Source: CAZHEV01 sp964531335 [NCBI: uncultured bacterium] (lineage in GTDB: Bacteria; Eisenbacteria; RBG-16-71-46; CAZHEV01). From it: 64,000 bases of DNA. Of the stretch, positions 41,184-50,800 are shown in pieces (position 1 is the first letter of the stretch; each line of letters opens with the position of its first letter). The stretch spans positions 1-64,000 of the forward strand of contig CAZHEV010000004.1 of assembly GCA_964531335.1 (NCBI GenBank), in the 5' to 3' direction. The notes below the pieces were generated by a model. That model ran no database searches and was not told where the DNA came from. It saw only the letters and a list, made by a program, of their open reading frames with translations. A program made the position numbers and the translations under genes.

Positions 41184-42932
41184 ATGAAGCTTCATCAACC
41201 ACTATTAGTTCTCTTGTTGATCGCCTGCGCGTTCGCCGGCCTCCAGGGCTGCTCCCAGAAGAAGGAGGCCGGGGACGGATCGGCCGTCGTCGCGGAGGTG
41301 GGGTCGAGGACCATCACCCTCGACCAGCTCGAGGAGAAGTACAGGACCGTGCCCGAGATGTTCAAGCCCCGGGAGGAGGGGCTCGAGGGGCTGAGGAAGT
41401 TCCTCGACACGATGATCCAGAAGGAGCTCGTAGCCCAGGCGGCCGAGGACTCCATAGGCGGGCTGGACGAGAGGCAGAGGATGAGGCTCGATAGGCGTAC
41501 CGACAACATCGTCTACGAGGTCGTCCAGGCCGAGGAGGTGCGCCCCGACCTGGAGGTCGGCGACGCCGAGATAGAGGAGCTCTACGAGAGGAGAAAGATC
41601 GGTTACAGGCCCCGCCACATTCTGGTGAAGAGCCTGGGGGAAGCCAACGAGGTCATGAGATTGTTGAGCGAGGGCGCGGTCTTCGAAGCGCTGGCGATGC
41701 AGATGTCGATAGACAGAAACACTTATCGCGAGGGCGGGGACATGGGTTTGATCCTGCCCGGCGATGTGCCTCCGGAGCTCGATGAAGCGCTCAGCGACAT
41801 GAAGGTGGGCGAGACGGTGGGTCCGATAAAGACCGACTACGGATACCATATCCTGAGACTGGAGGACCAGAGGGAGGTGCAGGCGCCCCCCTTGGACGAC
41901 GACCTAAGGGAGAGGCTCAAGCTGATGATCCTCTCCAGGCGGAGCCTCGAGTCGAAGAAGGAGTTCCTCGACAAGGTCAAGGAGGAGATCGGCGTAAAGT
42001 ATCATACCCAGGCGGTGAGGATGATAGACAGGCGCTTCACGGAGCTCTGGGACAACAAGCAGTTCCTGGAGGACCCGGCTTCGATCGGAAGCCCCGGCGA
42101 GAGCGCCGCGGACTGGTTCCCGGAGTTCGCGGAGGAGGACGGGGACCTGCCGCTCATGACGATCGCTGACTCGACGATCACCTTGGGCGCCTGGATAGAC
42201 AAGATGCGCTACGCGCCCGCGATAGTCTGGCCCAAGGGCGGCGGCGACGAGTGGATAAGGCAGCACCTCGACGACACCTATTACAAGGACATACTGATCG
42301 CCTACGGCGAGAAGAAGGGGATGCGGGACGATCCCGAGGTTCTCAAGAAGCGCGACCTGTCCAGGGAGGAGATCCTGGTGAACACATTCTACCGCACCAG
42401 GATCGACACCGTCCACGCTCCCACCGAGGCGGAGGCCCTGAGGTACTACGAGGAGAACGTCGCCCACTACAGTCTTCCCGACGACCTGGTCCAGGCGTCG
42501 CTTCTGATCTTCAACGAAGAGGAGGCCGCGAAGGAGGCGCTGGAGCGCTGGGGAAGCGGCGAGGACATAAACATGGTGTACAAGGATTACAAGGAGGCCG
42601 GGACGCTGAAGGAGTGGCAGCCAAACGAGAAGCTGATCAAGAGCACCGCGGAGCCGGAGCTTTTCAACTTGTGCTGGGAGCTCGAGGCCGGCGAGTACTT
42701 CGGCCCGGTCGCCATCTTCGGCGACCACATAATCGGCCAGGTGGAGGGAAAGAGCGAGGCGGGCCCCATACCCTGGTTGTACGCGCGGCAGAGGGTCCAC
42801 GACGACCTGAAGACGCATCTGACCGAGAAGCGCCTGCAAGAGGTGATGGACGAGCTGAGGGAGAAGTACAAGGTCACCGTGCACGAGGACGTCCTGGCGA
42901 GATCGGAGCTTGTGAAGGAACAGGCGAGCTGA
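41184..42932 (+). CDS. SurA/PpiC-like peptidyl-prolyl isomerase lipoprotein
   Basis: The 582-residue protein begins MKLHQPLLVLLLIACAFAGLQGC (lipobox LQGC, written with gaps here as FAGLQGC), so it is an envelope lipoprotein. A SurA-N-like helical region (about 30-140) precedes a parvulin domain (about 143-236) with RPRHILVKS, GGDMGLILPG and IKTDYGYHILRLED. The second half (about 300-580) is helical and ends with another chaperone-like segment. It likely assists folding of exported proteins. ATG at 41184 is preceded by AGGAGGAG; a GTG/ATG further upstream would lose the signal. It is monocistronic, ending at a bidirectional terminator. Confidence 0.82.
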   Translation: MKLHQPLLVLLLIACAFAGLQGCSQKKEAGDGSAVVAEVGSRTITLDQLEEKYRTVPEMFKPREEGLEGLRKFLDTMIQKELVAQAAEDSIGGLDERQRMRLDRRTDNIVYEVVQAEEVRPDLEVGDAEIEELYERRKIGYRPRHILVKSLGEANEVMRLLSEGAVFEALAMQMSIDRNTYREGGDMGLILPGDVPPELDEALSDMKVGETVGPIKTDYGYHILRLEDQREVQAPPLDDDLRERLKLMILSRRSLESKKEFLDKVKEEIGVKYHTQAVRMIDRRFTELWDNKQFLEDPASIGSPGESAADWFPEFAEEDGDLPLMTIADSTITLGAWIDKMRYAPAIVWPKGGGDEWIRQHLDDTYYKDILIAYGEKKGMRDDPEVLKKRDLSREEILVNTFYRTRIDTVHAPTEAEALRYYEENVAHYSLPDDLVQASLLIFNEEEAAKEALERWGSGEDINMVYKDYKEAGTLKEWQPNEKLIKSTAEPELFNLCWELEAGEYFGPVAIFGDHIIGQVEGKSEAGPIPWLYARQRVHDDLKTHLTEKRLQEVMDELREKYKVTVHEDVLARSELVKEQAS

Positions 42933-42970
42933 CGCCGGCGGCGTCTCCGGAGCCAAACGACGGCCAATGG

Positions 42971-43001
42971 AAAAGGGGCCCTCTAAGAGAGGGCCCCTTT
43001 T
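42971..43001. terminator. Bidirectional intrinsic terminator
   Basis: AAAAGGGGCCCTCT (42971-42984) and AGAGGGCCCCTTTT (42988-43001) are perfect 14-bp inverted repeats around AAG. The U-runs formed on both strands can end both the PpiC-like gene (+) and the FYGW copy 3 gene (-). Confidence 0.93.
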
Positions 43002-43025
43002 CTTACAGGTGCTTGTAAGCGAGAT

Positions 43026-43661
43026 CTAACGGTAGAGCGACTTGACTTGCGCCCAGGTCGTCTGCTGCACGGGTATCCCCTCGCAGGGGTTCACGCCGGC
43101 CGTGCCGTTGAAGCCGATGGTGGCGAACCTGTCGGCGGCGGTGAAGGTGATGCACCCGGGGGCCGGGTGCTCATCGTCGCATATCTCAGCGAAACCCACT
43201 CTCGTGTCGACCTTCGTTGAAAGGCTCGTGGTGCCGCCGTACACATATACCTCGAAGATGCCGAAGACCACGTGGCTCGCTATCTGGGGCGTCGAGTAGG
43301 TCTGCGCGATGTCCTCGTCGCATCCCGGCCAGGTCTCGCTCGGAATCTCCAGATCCGCGCAGTTGGTCCATCCGTAGAAGAAGGGAGGGTCGCCGGCGCA
43401 GGTGATGCCGTACCTTATCGCGGTAACGGCGTCGATCTCTATGGCTATCATATAAACATCGTAACGTGCCGGGCCGCTGCCGCCGTCCACGACGAGATCG
43501 TTGCAGTCGGCCGGCGGAGCGAAATCGCACGTGTTCGCCTTCGTGTCGTGTGTGCCCGCGTAATGCAGGGCGAACTTGGTGTTCTCGTTCTTGGCGTCGA
43601 CGCCGTCGGGCACGACGCAGAACATCAGTGTCACCGCAAAAAGTAGCGCTACTTTTCTCAT
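43026..43661 (-). CDS. FYGW-family secreted protein, copy 3
   Basis: The 211-residue exported paralogue lies 10 kb from the tandem pair and on the other strand. Signal peptide MRKVALLFAVTLMFCVV... is probably cut after GVDA. Shared blocks: FALHYAGTHDTK..TCDF, FFYGWTNCADLEIPSETWPGCDED, HVVFGIFEVYVYG, DTRVGFAEICDD..PAPGC, VNPCEGIPVQ and the tail TTWAQVKSLYR. The GEG of the other copies is DED here. GAGGG lies about 9 bp before ATG at 43661. The upstream frame extension is not signal-like. Function unknown. The shared bidirectional terminator follows. Confidence 0.8.
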   Translation of the reverse strand: MRKVALLFAVTLMFCVVPDGVDAKNENTKFALHYAGTHDTKANTCDFAPPADCNDLVVDGGSGPARYDVYMIAIEIDAVTAIRYGITCAGDPPFFYGWTNCADLEIPSETWPGCDEDIAQTYSTPQIASHVVFGIFEVYVYGGTTSLSTKVDTRVGFAEICDDEHPAPGCITFTAADRFATIGFNGTAGVNPCEGIPVQQTTWAQVKSLYR

Positions 43662-43976
43662 AGTGTCGGTCCCTCGCTCTTCGGCCGCGTCCGGTCGGGA
43701 CGGGGCCGGCTCAGTTGGCTCCATGGTTCGGTAACGGTTTTCTTCTCAACCTCAGCTAACATCATCGCCGTGCCGGAACGTATGGCGCGCTCCGGCCGTC
43801 AAGGCAGATGGCGGGTTGTACTCTCTGAAGCACCTCCTTCCAACCTCGGCTCGGCCACCGGCCGGCCTCCTGCGCGGGCGGGTCAACGCTCGCTGGTTGT
43901 TCGGGTAGGTCCAGGCAATCGCTTGCCGGCCCACAGCTAGCATAGGCCCACCAAGCCGTCAACAAAAAAATCCGTA
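43662..43976 (-). other. Leader/promoter region of FYGW copy 3
   Basis: 315 bp without a gene. On the minus strand TTGACG (43957-43962) and a poor -10, TAGCTG (43934-43939), are 17 bp apart. GGAAGGAGGTG (43831-43841) is a distal Shine-Dalgarno-like box 170 nt before the ATG. This implies a leader near 265 nt if that promoter is right. Confidence 0.4.
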
Positions 43977-44810
43977 CTACAAGCTTTTCAGCAACAGCGC
44001 TCGCCAGTGCGGGGCCAGAACGGCCTTTAGGGCCGCGTCCAAAAGGACAAGCCCGAGGCCCCACATGTAGTACCTTAAATATCGGTCATCGGGGCGGATC
44101 CTGTACCCCCATGCTCGCCTGAGCAGCACCCGGGAAAGCGGTATGGAGACCAGTATGAAGCCCGCCACCCGGAGGACGGCCCAGGGCGGCCAGCCCAGGG
44201 ACGCCGCCATCCAAGGGATCTCCGCCTCCAGGGCGAGGACCGCCACGTAGTAGTTCATGTAGTTCAGAAGGGCCGCCCCCATGTAGAGCGCGGCCAGTCC
44301 CGCGGTCGCTAGGCAGGCCGCGTTGAAGGCCGCGAAATGCAACGCGTGCTGGGGAAGGTACAGAGACGGCGACCCTTCGGGCCCCCCGCCGGTCCTGACC
44401 CAGCCCATCATCTCCGCCGCGTACTCGGGCCCCTTCCATATCACCTGGGCGGCCACCTCCGGCGCGGCCCAGGTGGCCAGTATCGCCGCAAGGCTCAAGA
44501 ACACGGCCCAGCAGGCCATGAGCGCGGCCGCCTCCCCGGGCCTTCCGCCCCTCAAGCTCGAGACGAAAAACGGGTAGGCGACCAGGGCTCCGAGAAGCGG
44601 CAGGAGCCAGTCCGCGCCCACGGCGAAGCCCGCTGCCGTGGCCGCCGCCGAGCCGGCCGCCAGAAGCGCGACCCGCGCGGCCAGGGCCCGTCTGGAACCT
44701 GGCCCGGGAGCCGTCTTTGCGCGGTGCCCTGCCGGGGCGCTTCCTAGATCGCGTAGGCGAGGATCAGTCCCGCCTGCGCCGCTATCATCATGAGGTACAT
44801 GTGGATCCAT
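43977..44810 (-). CDS. Polytopic membrane protein next to ubiA, function unknown
   Basis: The coding part is clear from about 44695 to 43977 and shows about six TM helices with long Ala/Leu-rich stretches, a central WKGPEYAAEMMGW segment and a basic RIRPDDRYLRYYMWG loop. The start is uncertain: no ATG, GTG or TTG lies between the UbiA stop (44744) and the first helix. The ATG at 44810 overlaps ubiA by 67 bp and adds 40 non-hydrophobic residues. Translation may be coupled to ubiA or use a rare start. It likely works with the prenyltransferase. No family is recognised. Confidence 0.5.
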   Translation of the reverse strand: MDPHVPHDDSGAGGTDPRLRDLGSAPAGHRAKTAPGPGSRRALAARVALLAAGSAAATAAGFAVGADWLLPLLGALVAYPFFVSSLRGGRPGEAAALMACWAVFLSLAAILATWAAPEVAAQVIWKGPEYAAEMMGWVRTGGGPEGSPSLYLPQHALHFAAFNAACLATAGLAALYMGAALLNYMNYYVAVLALEAEIPWMAASLGWPPWAVLRVAGFILVSIPLSRVLLRRAWGYRIRPDDRYLRYYMWGLGLVLLDAALKAVLAPHWRALLLKSL

Positions 44811-45643
44811 GACACGTGGTTCCTCCTCGCGGAGAGCTCCTGGGGGTGTCTCAACATGATGTACCCGACATAGAGGCCCCAGACCGACAGCATGGTTCCG
44901 AGCCAGGTCAGGACCGCCGGATGGCCGGTTAGGACCCCGAGCTCGACCCCAAGTGGTAGTAGCATGAAAGGAAGCACGAGAAAAGGGTATATGATCAGCG
45001 TGGCCTTTTCCGGTCCGTACATTATCGGCAATGTCCTGCAACCGCCGGCGCCGTCCCCCTCGATGTCGGCGAAGTCCTTCGTGCTCGCCGCTCCGAGGAG
45101 GAACCCCCCGAAAACAAGAGACGCATACCAGGGCTCCAGCTCGCGGACGTCGGCCGCCGTCGACCAGCCCGCCGCGACCAGGAGCACTCCGCGCGGGACC
45201 GCTATGGTGAGGTTGGCGAGCGGCCAGTACCTCTTGGTTCTGATCGGGGGAGCGGAGTAGATCATGGTAAAGGCCGCCCCCGCCGCCACTATCGCCAGGC
45301 ACTGGAGATTTATCGCCCCCGCCAGCGCCAGGGACGCCGAGTACGTCGCGGCCGCGAAAACGCCCGCGCGGCCTTTGGAGAGCCTACCCGAGGGGAGAGG
45401 CCGGTCCGGCCTGTTGACGAGGTCGACCTCGAGGTCGAAGATCTGATTGAAGGCGTTGGACCCCGCGTTGAGCGTCATAGCGAGCAGAGCGCCCAGGATC
45501 ACGTTGGACACCGGAAACGGGCCGGCGGCTCCGCCTCCCGCTCCCCAGCCCATGACGCCCCCCGAGACCATGCCCAGCGCGGGCGCAAGGAGAGTGAATG
45601 GACGGGCCAGGTCTATGTAGGAGCCAAGTATGCTCGAGCGCAT
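44744..45643 (-). CDS. UbiA-family prenyltransferase
   Basis: The 299-residue integral membrane enzyme has about nine helices. The first Asp-rich motif is N66-x3-D70-x3-D74 (NQIFDLEVDLVNRPDRPLPSG region) and the second is KDFADIEGD near 205. It transfers a prenyl chain to an acceptor. Sequence style is near the GGGP synthase-like/digeranylgeranylglyceryl and chlorophyll/menaquinone-type UbiA groups; the substrate cannot be fixed. ATG at 45643 follows GAGGGACG by about 9 bp; in-frame starts further upstream add low-complexity sequence. Confidence 0.88.
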   Translation of the reverse strand: MRSSILGSYIDLARPFTLLAPALGMVSGGVMGWGAGGGAAGPFPVSNVILGALLAMTLNAGSNAFNQIFDLEVDLVNRPDRPLPSGRLSKGRAGVFAAATYSASLALAGAINLQCLAIVAAGAAFTMIYSAPPIRTKRYWPLANLTIAVPRGVLLVAAGWSTAADVRELEPWYASLVFGGFLLGAASTKDFADIEGDGAGGCRTLPIMYGPEKATLIIYPFLVLPFMLLPLGVELGVLTGHPAVLTWLGTMLSVWGLYVGYIMLRHPQELSARRNHVSWIHMYLMMIAAQAGLILAYAI

Positions 45644-46014
45644 GAACTGTTCGTCCCTCAACGAAGTCAATACGAACCGCCCGTCCGGACGGGGCGGGCC
45701 GCTTCCCCCGCCGGGCGCCGCGCAGCGCATAGGCCGGGCGCGCGGACCGGGGCCGTGGGCCCGAGGATCACCTGCCGGCGGGAGCCCGATGGAAATCATC
45801 GACCGATCGTCGCAGATTCTCTCCCACAAGGACGTTCTTTTCAACCGCCTCCTGCCCGGAACCCGCGGGCGTATGGCGGGTAATAAGCATAGACGGGCTG
45901 GGACCTCGCCGTTGCTGCAAGCGGGCCGTTTTTGGTATCATTGTGTTGGGCGTGGCTCTCAACCGCCCTGGAGGCGTTTTCGATCTATCGCAGGGCGAAC
46001 TCTTGGAGGTGTAC
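45644..46014. other. Divergent intergenic region between ubiA and the second PpiC-like gene
   Basis: 371 bp, GC-rich in its first half and with no convincing gene. The second half holds the plus-strand promoter at 45912-45941. A minus-strand promoter for ubiA is not obvious. Confidence 0.5.
45912..45941 (+). promoter_or_regulatory. Candidate promoter for the second PpiC-like gene
   Basis: TTGCTG (45912-45917), 18-bp spacer, TATCAT (45936-45941) preceded by TTGG. It lies 74 bp before ATG at 46015 and matches the promoter pattern seen at 33664. Confidence 0.5.
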
Positions 46015-47799
46015 ATGTTGATTCGCATCGGTAACCCCCTTCGTGTAGCTCTTCGCGAGCGCGGCCGGTCCGGGAAGATACCCGGCCTTCGACTCTTGGC
46101 CGGCGCCTCTCTTGCGGCCCTGACCGTGCTCGCCGCCTCCACGACGGCCCAGGAGGGCCGGTCCGGGGAGAGCGAGGTCATGGTGGCGGTCTACGACGGA
46201 GGAGGGGTGACGGTCGAGGAGTTCAAGACCAAGTACCAGAAGGCGGCCGACAAGTACGCGGGCTACGATATAAGAAAGTACAAGTCCGACATTCTGGCCA
46301 ATATAGTGCTGGATGATCTGCTCGTTCGCGAGGCGGAGGAGCGGGGCTTTGTGGACATGCGCGGGGAGTGGGATCCCAAGATAATTGAGGCCAGGGAGAA
46401 GATGATGGTCAACCAGCTCCGCAGGAGCGTGATTCTCGAAGACGTAACGGTCACCGAGGAGGAGCTCAGGAACCTTTACGAGAGAAACAAGATCCGCAGG
46501 CTGACCCGCACGGTCACCGTGTCGAACAAGGAAGACGCCGAGATGATCGACGAGAAGCTGGCGGCCGGGGAGGATATAATCGATCTCGCCAAGAAATGGT
46601 CTCTCGATGTCGGCTCGGCCCAATGGGACGCCATACTGGCCTGGGTGAAGCCCGGTGACGCCCCTATCCAGGTGGAGAAGGTCATAGAGAGCCTCGAGGT
46701 GGGCGAGATAGCCGGTCCCGTGGAGGGGAGCGAGGGCTACTTCTTCTTCAGGGTCGATTCGCTGCATCACAAGGACGACCTCGATCCCTACGAGGACGAG
46801 AGGGCCGGGCTTCGCACGAAGGCGTTCAAGCAGAAACGTACCCCGGTTCTCGAGGCCTTCATGGACTCGGTCATCGAGGCCCGCGCGGTGGAGTACAACG
46901 ATGAAGCCATCGAGATGATAATCGACCGCTTTCAGAAGGAAGGCTGGGTGGAGGACGACAAGCCCGGAAGGACTTCGGCTATCCCTCGCTACACGCCCGA
47001 GGAGTGGGCGACCCCCATCTTCAGCTTCGAGGGTGGGACGCATACCGTTCACGAGTATTTGCGCTTCGTCGAAGAGTCTCGCTTGAACCCGGCGTACTAC
47101 CTCGCCGGCCGCGAGGAGATGGAGCGGGGCCTGAGGAAGTTCGTGAGGGACAAGCTGGAGCTTTACCTCGCCTACGAGATGGACATGGACGAGGTGGACT
47201 CCGTGAGGGGGCACGTAAGGGATAAGGCAAGGCAGAAGGGCGTCATAGACATGCTCGTGGACGCGGCCGGCGGAGAGGAATCCGCGCGCGCCACGGACGC
47301 AGACCGCAGGGCATTCTACGAGAAGAACACCTGGAAGTACACCGAGCCCGGCGCCATAGTCTTCTCGGTGATCTCCACCAGGGACCCGGAGGTGGTCGAT
47401 CAGCTATACGCCGACATGAAAAGAGGAGTGCCCTTCGATCAGCTCGTCGAGGACTACCGCTGGGTCATAGACGAGGACCACACCAGCGAGAGAATGAGAC
47501 TCGAGAGCAAGGACAAGGAGGACAACCCCGAGATCTTCAACACGGCCAGGCGCATGAAGGTGGGCGCGGTGAGCGAGCCCATTCCGCTTCAGGGCAGGAT
47601 CGCGTCGGTGATCAAGCTGTTGGAGAGAGAGCCGTCCCGGGTCCTCCCTTACGAGGAGGTCGAGGACGAGGTGCGGGTGGATCTCAACCTCGAGATACTC
47701 AACGACGCCGCCGCGAAGATCCAGGAGTTCAAGGACGGCATACTGGAGAAGTACGACTACACTGTGAACGAGGAGGTCCTCGAGAGCATGCAGCTCTAG
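46015..47799 (+). CDS. PpiC/SurA-like exported foldase
   Basis: The 594-residue exported protein has a basic N-terminus and hydrophobic segment LLAGASLAALTVLAASTTAQ, so it is secreted without a lipobox. SurA-N-like helices (about 55-155) precede a divergent parvulin-like domain (about 161-250) that lacks the usual RHIL start (TRTVTVSNKEDAE) but keeps the terminal GYFFFRVDS. The C-terminal half resembles that of the PpiC-like protein at 41184, suggesting a common origin. GGAGGTG lies just upstream of ATG 46015. It precedes the C25-type peptidase by 31 bp, so the pair may be co-expressed with the chaperone serving the protease. Confidence 0.75.
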   Translation: MLIRIGNPLRVALRERGRSGKIPGLRLLAGASLAALTVLAASTTAQEGRSGESEVMVAVYDGGGVTVEEFKTKYQKAADKYAGYDIRKYKSDILANIVLDDLLVREAEERGFVDMRGEWDPKIIEAREKMMVNQLRRSVILEDVTVTEEELRNLYERNKIRRLTRTVTVSNKEDAEMIDEKLAAGEDIIDLAKKWSLDVGSAQWDAILAWVKPGDAPIQVEKVIESLEVGEIAGPVEGSEGYFFFRVDSLHHKDDLDPYEDERAGLRTKAFKQKRTPVLEAFMDSVIEARAVEYNDEAIEMIIDRFQKEGWVEDDKPGRTSAIPRYTPEEWATPIFSFEGGTHTVHEYLRFVEESRLNPAYYLAGREEMERGLRKFVRDKLELYLAYEMDMDEVDSVRGHVRDKARQKGVIDMLVDAAGGEESARATDADRRAFYEKNTWKYTEPGAIVFSVISTRDPEVVDQLYADMKRGVPFDQLVEDYRWVIDEDHTSERMRLESKDKEDNPEIFNTARRMKVGAVSEPIPLQGRIASVIKLLEREPSRVLPYEEVEDEVRVDLNLEILNDAAAKIQEFKDGILEKYDYTVNEEVLESMQL

Positions 47800-47830
47800 T
47801 CGGGGCCTTTCCCATTTCGGACAAGCGCCT

Positions 47831-50800
47831 ATGCACCTGCCGCGCAGCAATAAAGCCGGGGCCGGCCCAGCCGGCGCCGGATCGGGATCGGCGGCCCCCC
47901 TTGGATACGCGGGGGCCGCTCGGGTTTTGCGTGGCGCATCGCCCGGCCGGCGGCGCGCCGCGCCCGGGAGACGCCGTTACGCTCCACGCCTGTCTTTCGC
48001 GCGCCCTGCCCTTCGAGCGCGAGCCCGCGTCCTCGCGCTCCTCGCCGTTCTCTGCGTCCTTGCCCCGCGGTGCGTCGGCGCCGGCGGGGCCGTCTCCGTG
48101 GCGGAGTCGGGCCCTGAAGGCGCGACGCTGGTATTCACTCTGGATGATTTCGAGATAGCCCCCATCGAGGGGACCGAGTACGCCGAGATCAGGGCCTTCG
48201 GGCTCTTCGCGGCTGGACCGGCGGGCGCGCCCGCGTTGCCGGTCAAGTCCGCCGCGCTGGTCGTCCCGCACGGCGCCGAGGTCTCGGTGAGGGTCCTGTC
48301 GGAGGATTCCGAATGGATCGGCGGCGTAACGCCGGCGCCGCGTCCCACGGAGAGGGTCGACGATGAGGGCGCGATGCCGCGCCCGGTCGCCGAGCTCATC
48401 GCCGGGGACGAGTACTACTCTGCGGGGGCCGTCTACCCTCCCGCCGTGGTGAGAGTGGAGGAGATGGGGTCCCTTAGGGGGCACAGGATCGTCTCCGTGG
48501 TTTTCGGCCCGTTCCGGTACCATGCGGGGCGAAACGGGCTGGAGGTCCGAAGGAAAATCACGGCCAGGGTGCGGTTCGAGGGAGGATCGATCGAAGCCCC
48601 CGGCCCCATCAGATCCGGCGACCGCAGGTGGGCGCCGGTTCTCGAGGGCCTGCTGCTCAACTACGAGCGCGGAGCGCGGTGGCGCAAGGCGCCTTCGCCC
48701 TCGCCGGCCAGGGACGAGGCCCGCTCCCAGGCCGCTGCGGAGCTCAAGCTAAAGGTCACGGAGAGCTCTCTCTACAGGGTCCGCTACGAGGAACTTGCCG
48801 AGGCGGGCCTGCCCGAGGCGACCGACACCTCCGACCTGCGGCTCTTTGAAAGAGCCTACTCGTCCGCGCTGGGCTCCACCGTGGAGACCGAGATACCGAT
48901 AGCGGTGGACGACTTGGGATCGGACGGCACGTTCGGGCCCGGAGACTCGTTCATCTTCTACGGCCTGAGCTACTGGGACCGCTTCCCCGAGAAGTTCGCC
49001 GAAGGACCGAAGTCCAGGCCTCACGTCTACTGGCTCTCGATAGCCGAGGCCGGCGGAGCGAGGATGGGCGAGACCGGGGCCTGGGGCGAGTTCTCCGAAA
49101 CGCAAACGCCCTCCTCCTTCGCCGAAAGCGTTCACCTGCACGAAGATCACATCATGAACCACGCGCCCTACGACCCGGATGTGATCTTGTTCTGGTTCAA
49201 CGATATGCTCAAGGACGAGGCGTTCCCGTTCGTGACGCCCTCGCCCGATCCGGACGAGCCCTTCGGAGTGAGAATAAGGTTCCAGCCCAGGCACCCTTCC
49301 ACCCACGCGGTCAGCGCGGAGGTGATAAACGGGGAGGGGGCCGTGGAGGCGGTCGCCGAAAGAGGGTTGTTCACTTCGTTCTCTTACAAGCCCGGGGGGA
49401 AGATCCCGTACACGTTCCAGTCGGGCCTCATAGGAGAACCGGGATTCCTCTCCGACGGCGAGAACAGCCTGAGGATCGTGGGAGAGAGACTCTCCTCCGG
49501 CACCTTCGTCCCCGGGATACGCGCCTTTCTCGACTGGTTCGAGATAGTCTACAGCCGCAGGTACGAGGCCTGGGCCGACACGGTGACGTTCACGGCCGGT
49601 CCGTCCGAGTCGCCCTTGCACCTGGAGGTGGGAGGCTTCACCTCGCCGGGCCTGGTCGCCTTCGACGTGACGGACCCGCTCGCGCCCGGCATGCTGGCCC
49701 TCGACGAACGAAATATAGTGGAAGCGGGCGGCGCCTACGAGCTGGCGATCCGGGGAAGGTTTCCCGACAGCAGGAGGATAGCCTCCGCCGCGGCCGAAGC
49801 GGTGAGGCGCCTCGATCGCTCGGAGATGGAGCTCGACTCCCCCTCGAACCTGAGAGGCGAGGGCGCGGGTGCCGATTACCTGATCGTGGTCTACGACGAC
49901 TTCGCGGACGAGGTGGTGCCGCTCGTCCAACTGCGAGAGTCGCAGGGCTTCCAGGTGGCCGTGGCCAGAAGCTCGGACGTGTACGATGAGTTCGGGGACG
50001 GCTACAAGTCTCCGGAGGCGATAAAGAACTACTTCATCCACGGATATAACAACTGGGGCGCGGCGTACGGCCTCCTGGTCGGCGATGCCGGCGAGGACAG
50101 GGAGAGCTCTTTGACGGGCATCGGCGGCGAGCGCACCGATCCCGACCTCGTGCCTTCATACCACATCCGCCACGACGGAGTGGACACCGCCCCCTTGGGG
50201 CCGGAGCTCGTCAACAGCGACTCCTGGTACGGAACGCAGCTCGACGGAAACACCGGGGACTGGCTGCCCGACATGTTCGTGGGGCGGCTGCCGGCGGGTA
50301 GCGCGCGGCAGGCTCGGGACATGGTCAATAAGATTGTCGCCTATGAAAGTTACGAGGGCGCGGAGAGTTGGCGCTCCAGGGGGCTTCTCGTCTCTGACGA
50401 CGATTACTCCGCCAGCGTGTTCTTCAACGCGCAGTACTGCCGCCAGTCGCTCGAGACGCAGACCTTCGAGCCCATCTCGATCGCTCTCTCCGAGCTGCTG
50501 GAAGACGAGGAGCAGGGCGTCCCCGGCTTCGAGGCTCCGGCCTTCAAGCTCAGGAGCTATCTGTGGGCCTACCCGGACAGCGCTAAGGCTGAGTGCTACG
50601 GCGGATTCGATCTCATAGACGTTCAGGACTACACCAGAGCGAAGGTGACCCCTGTCCTGGTGGACACGATGAGCATGGGATGGCTCTTCGTCAACTACCA
50701 GGGTCACGGCAACGAGGAGCTCTGGGCGCACGAGTTCCTCTTCTCCTCCTCGCAGTTCGGCGCGGCCGACGACGTGACGTCGCTCGGCAATACGGGCCGC

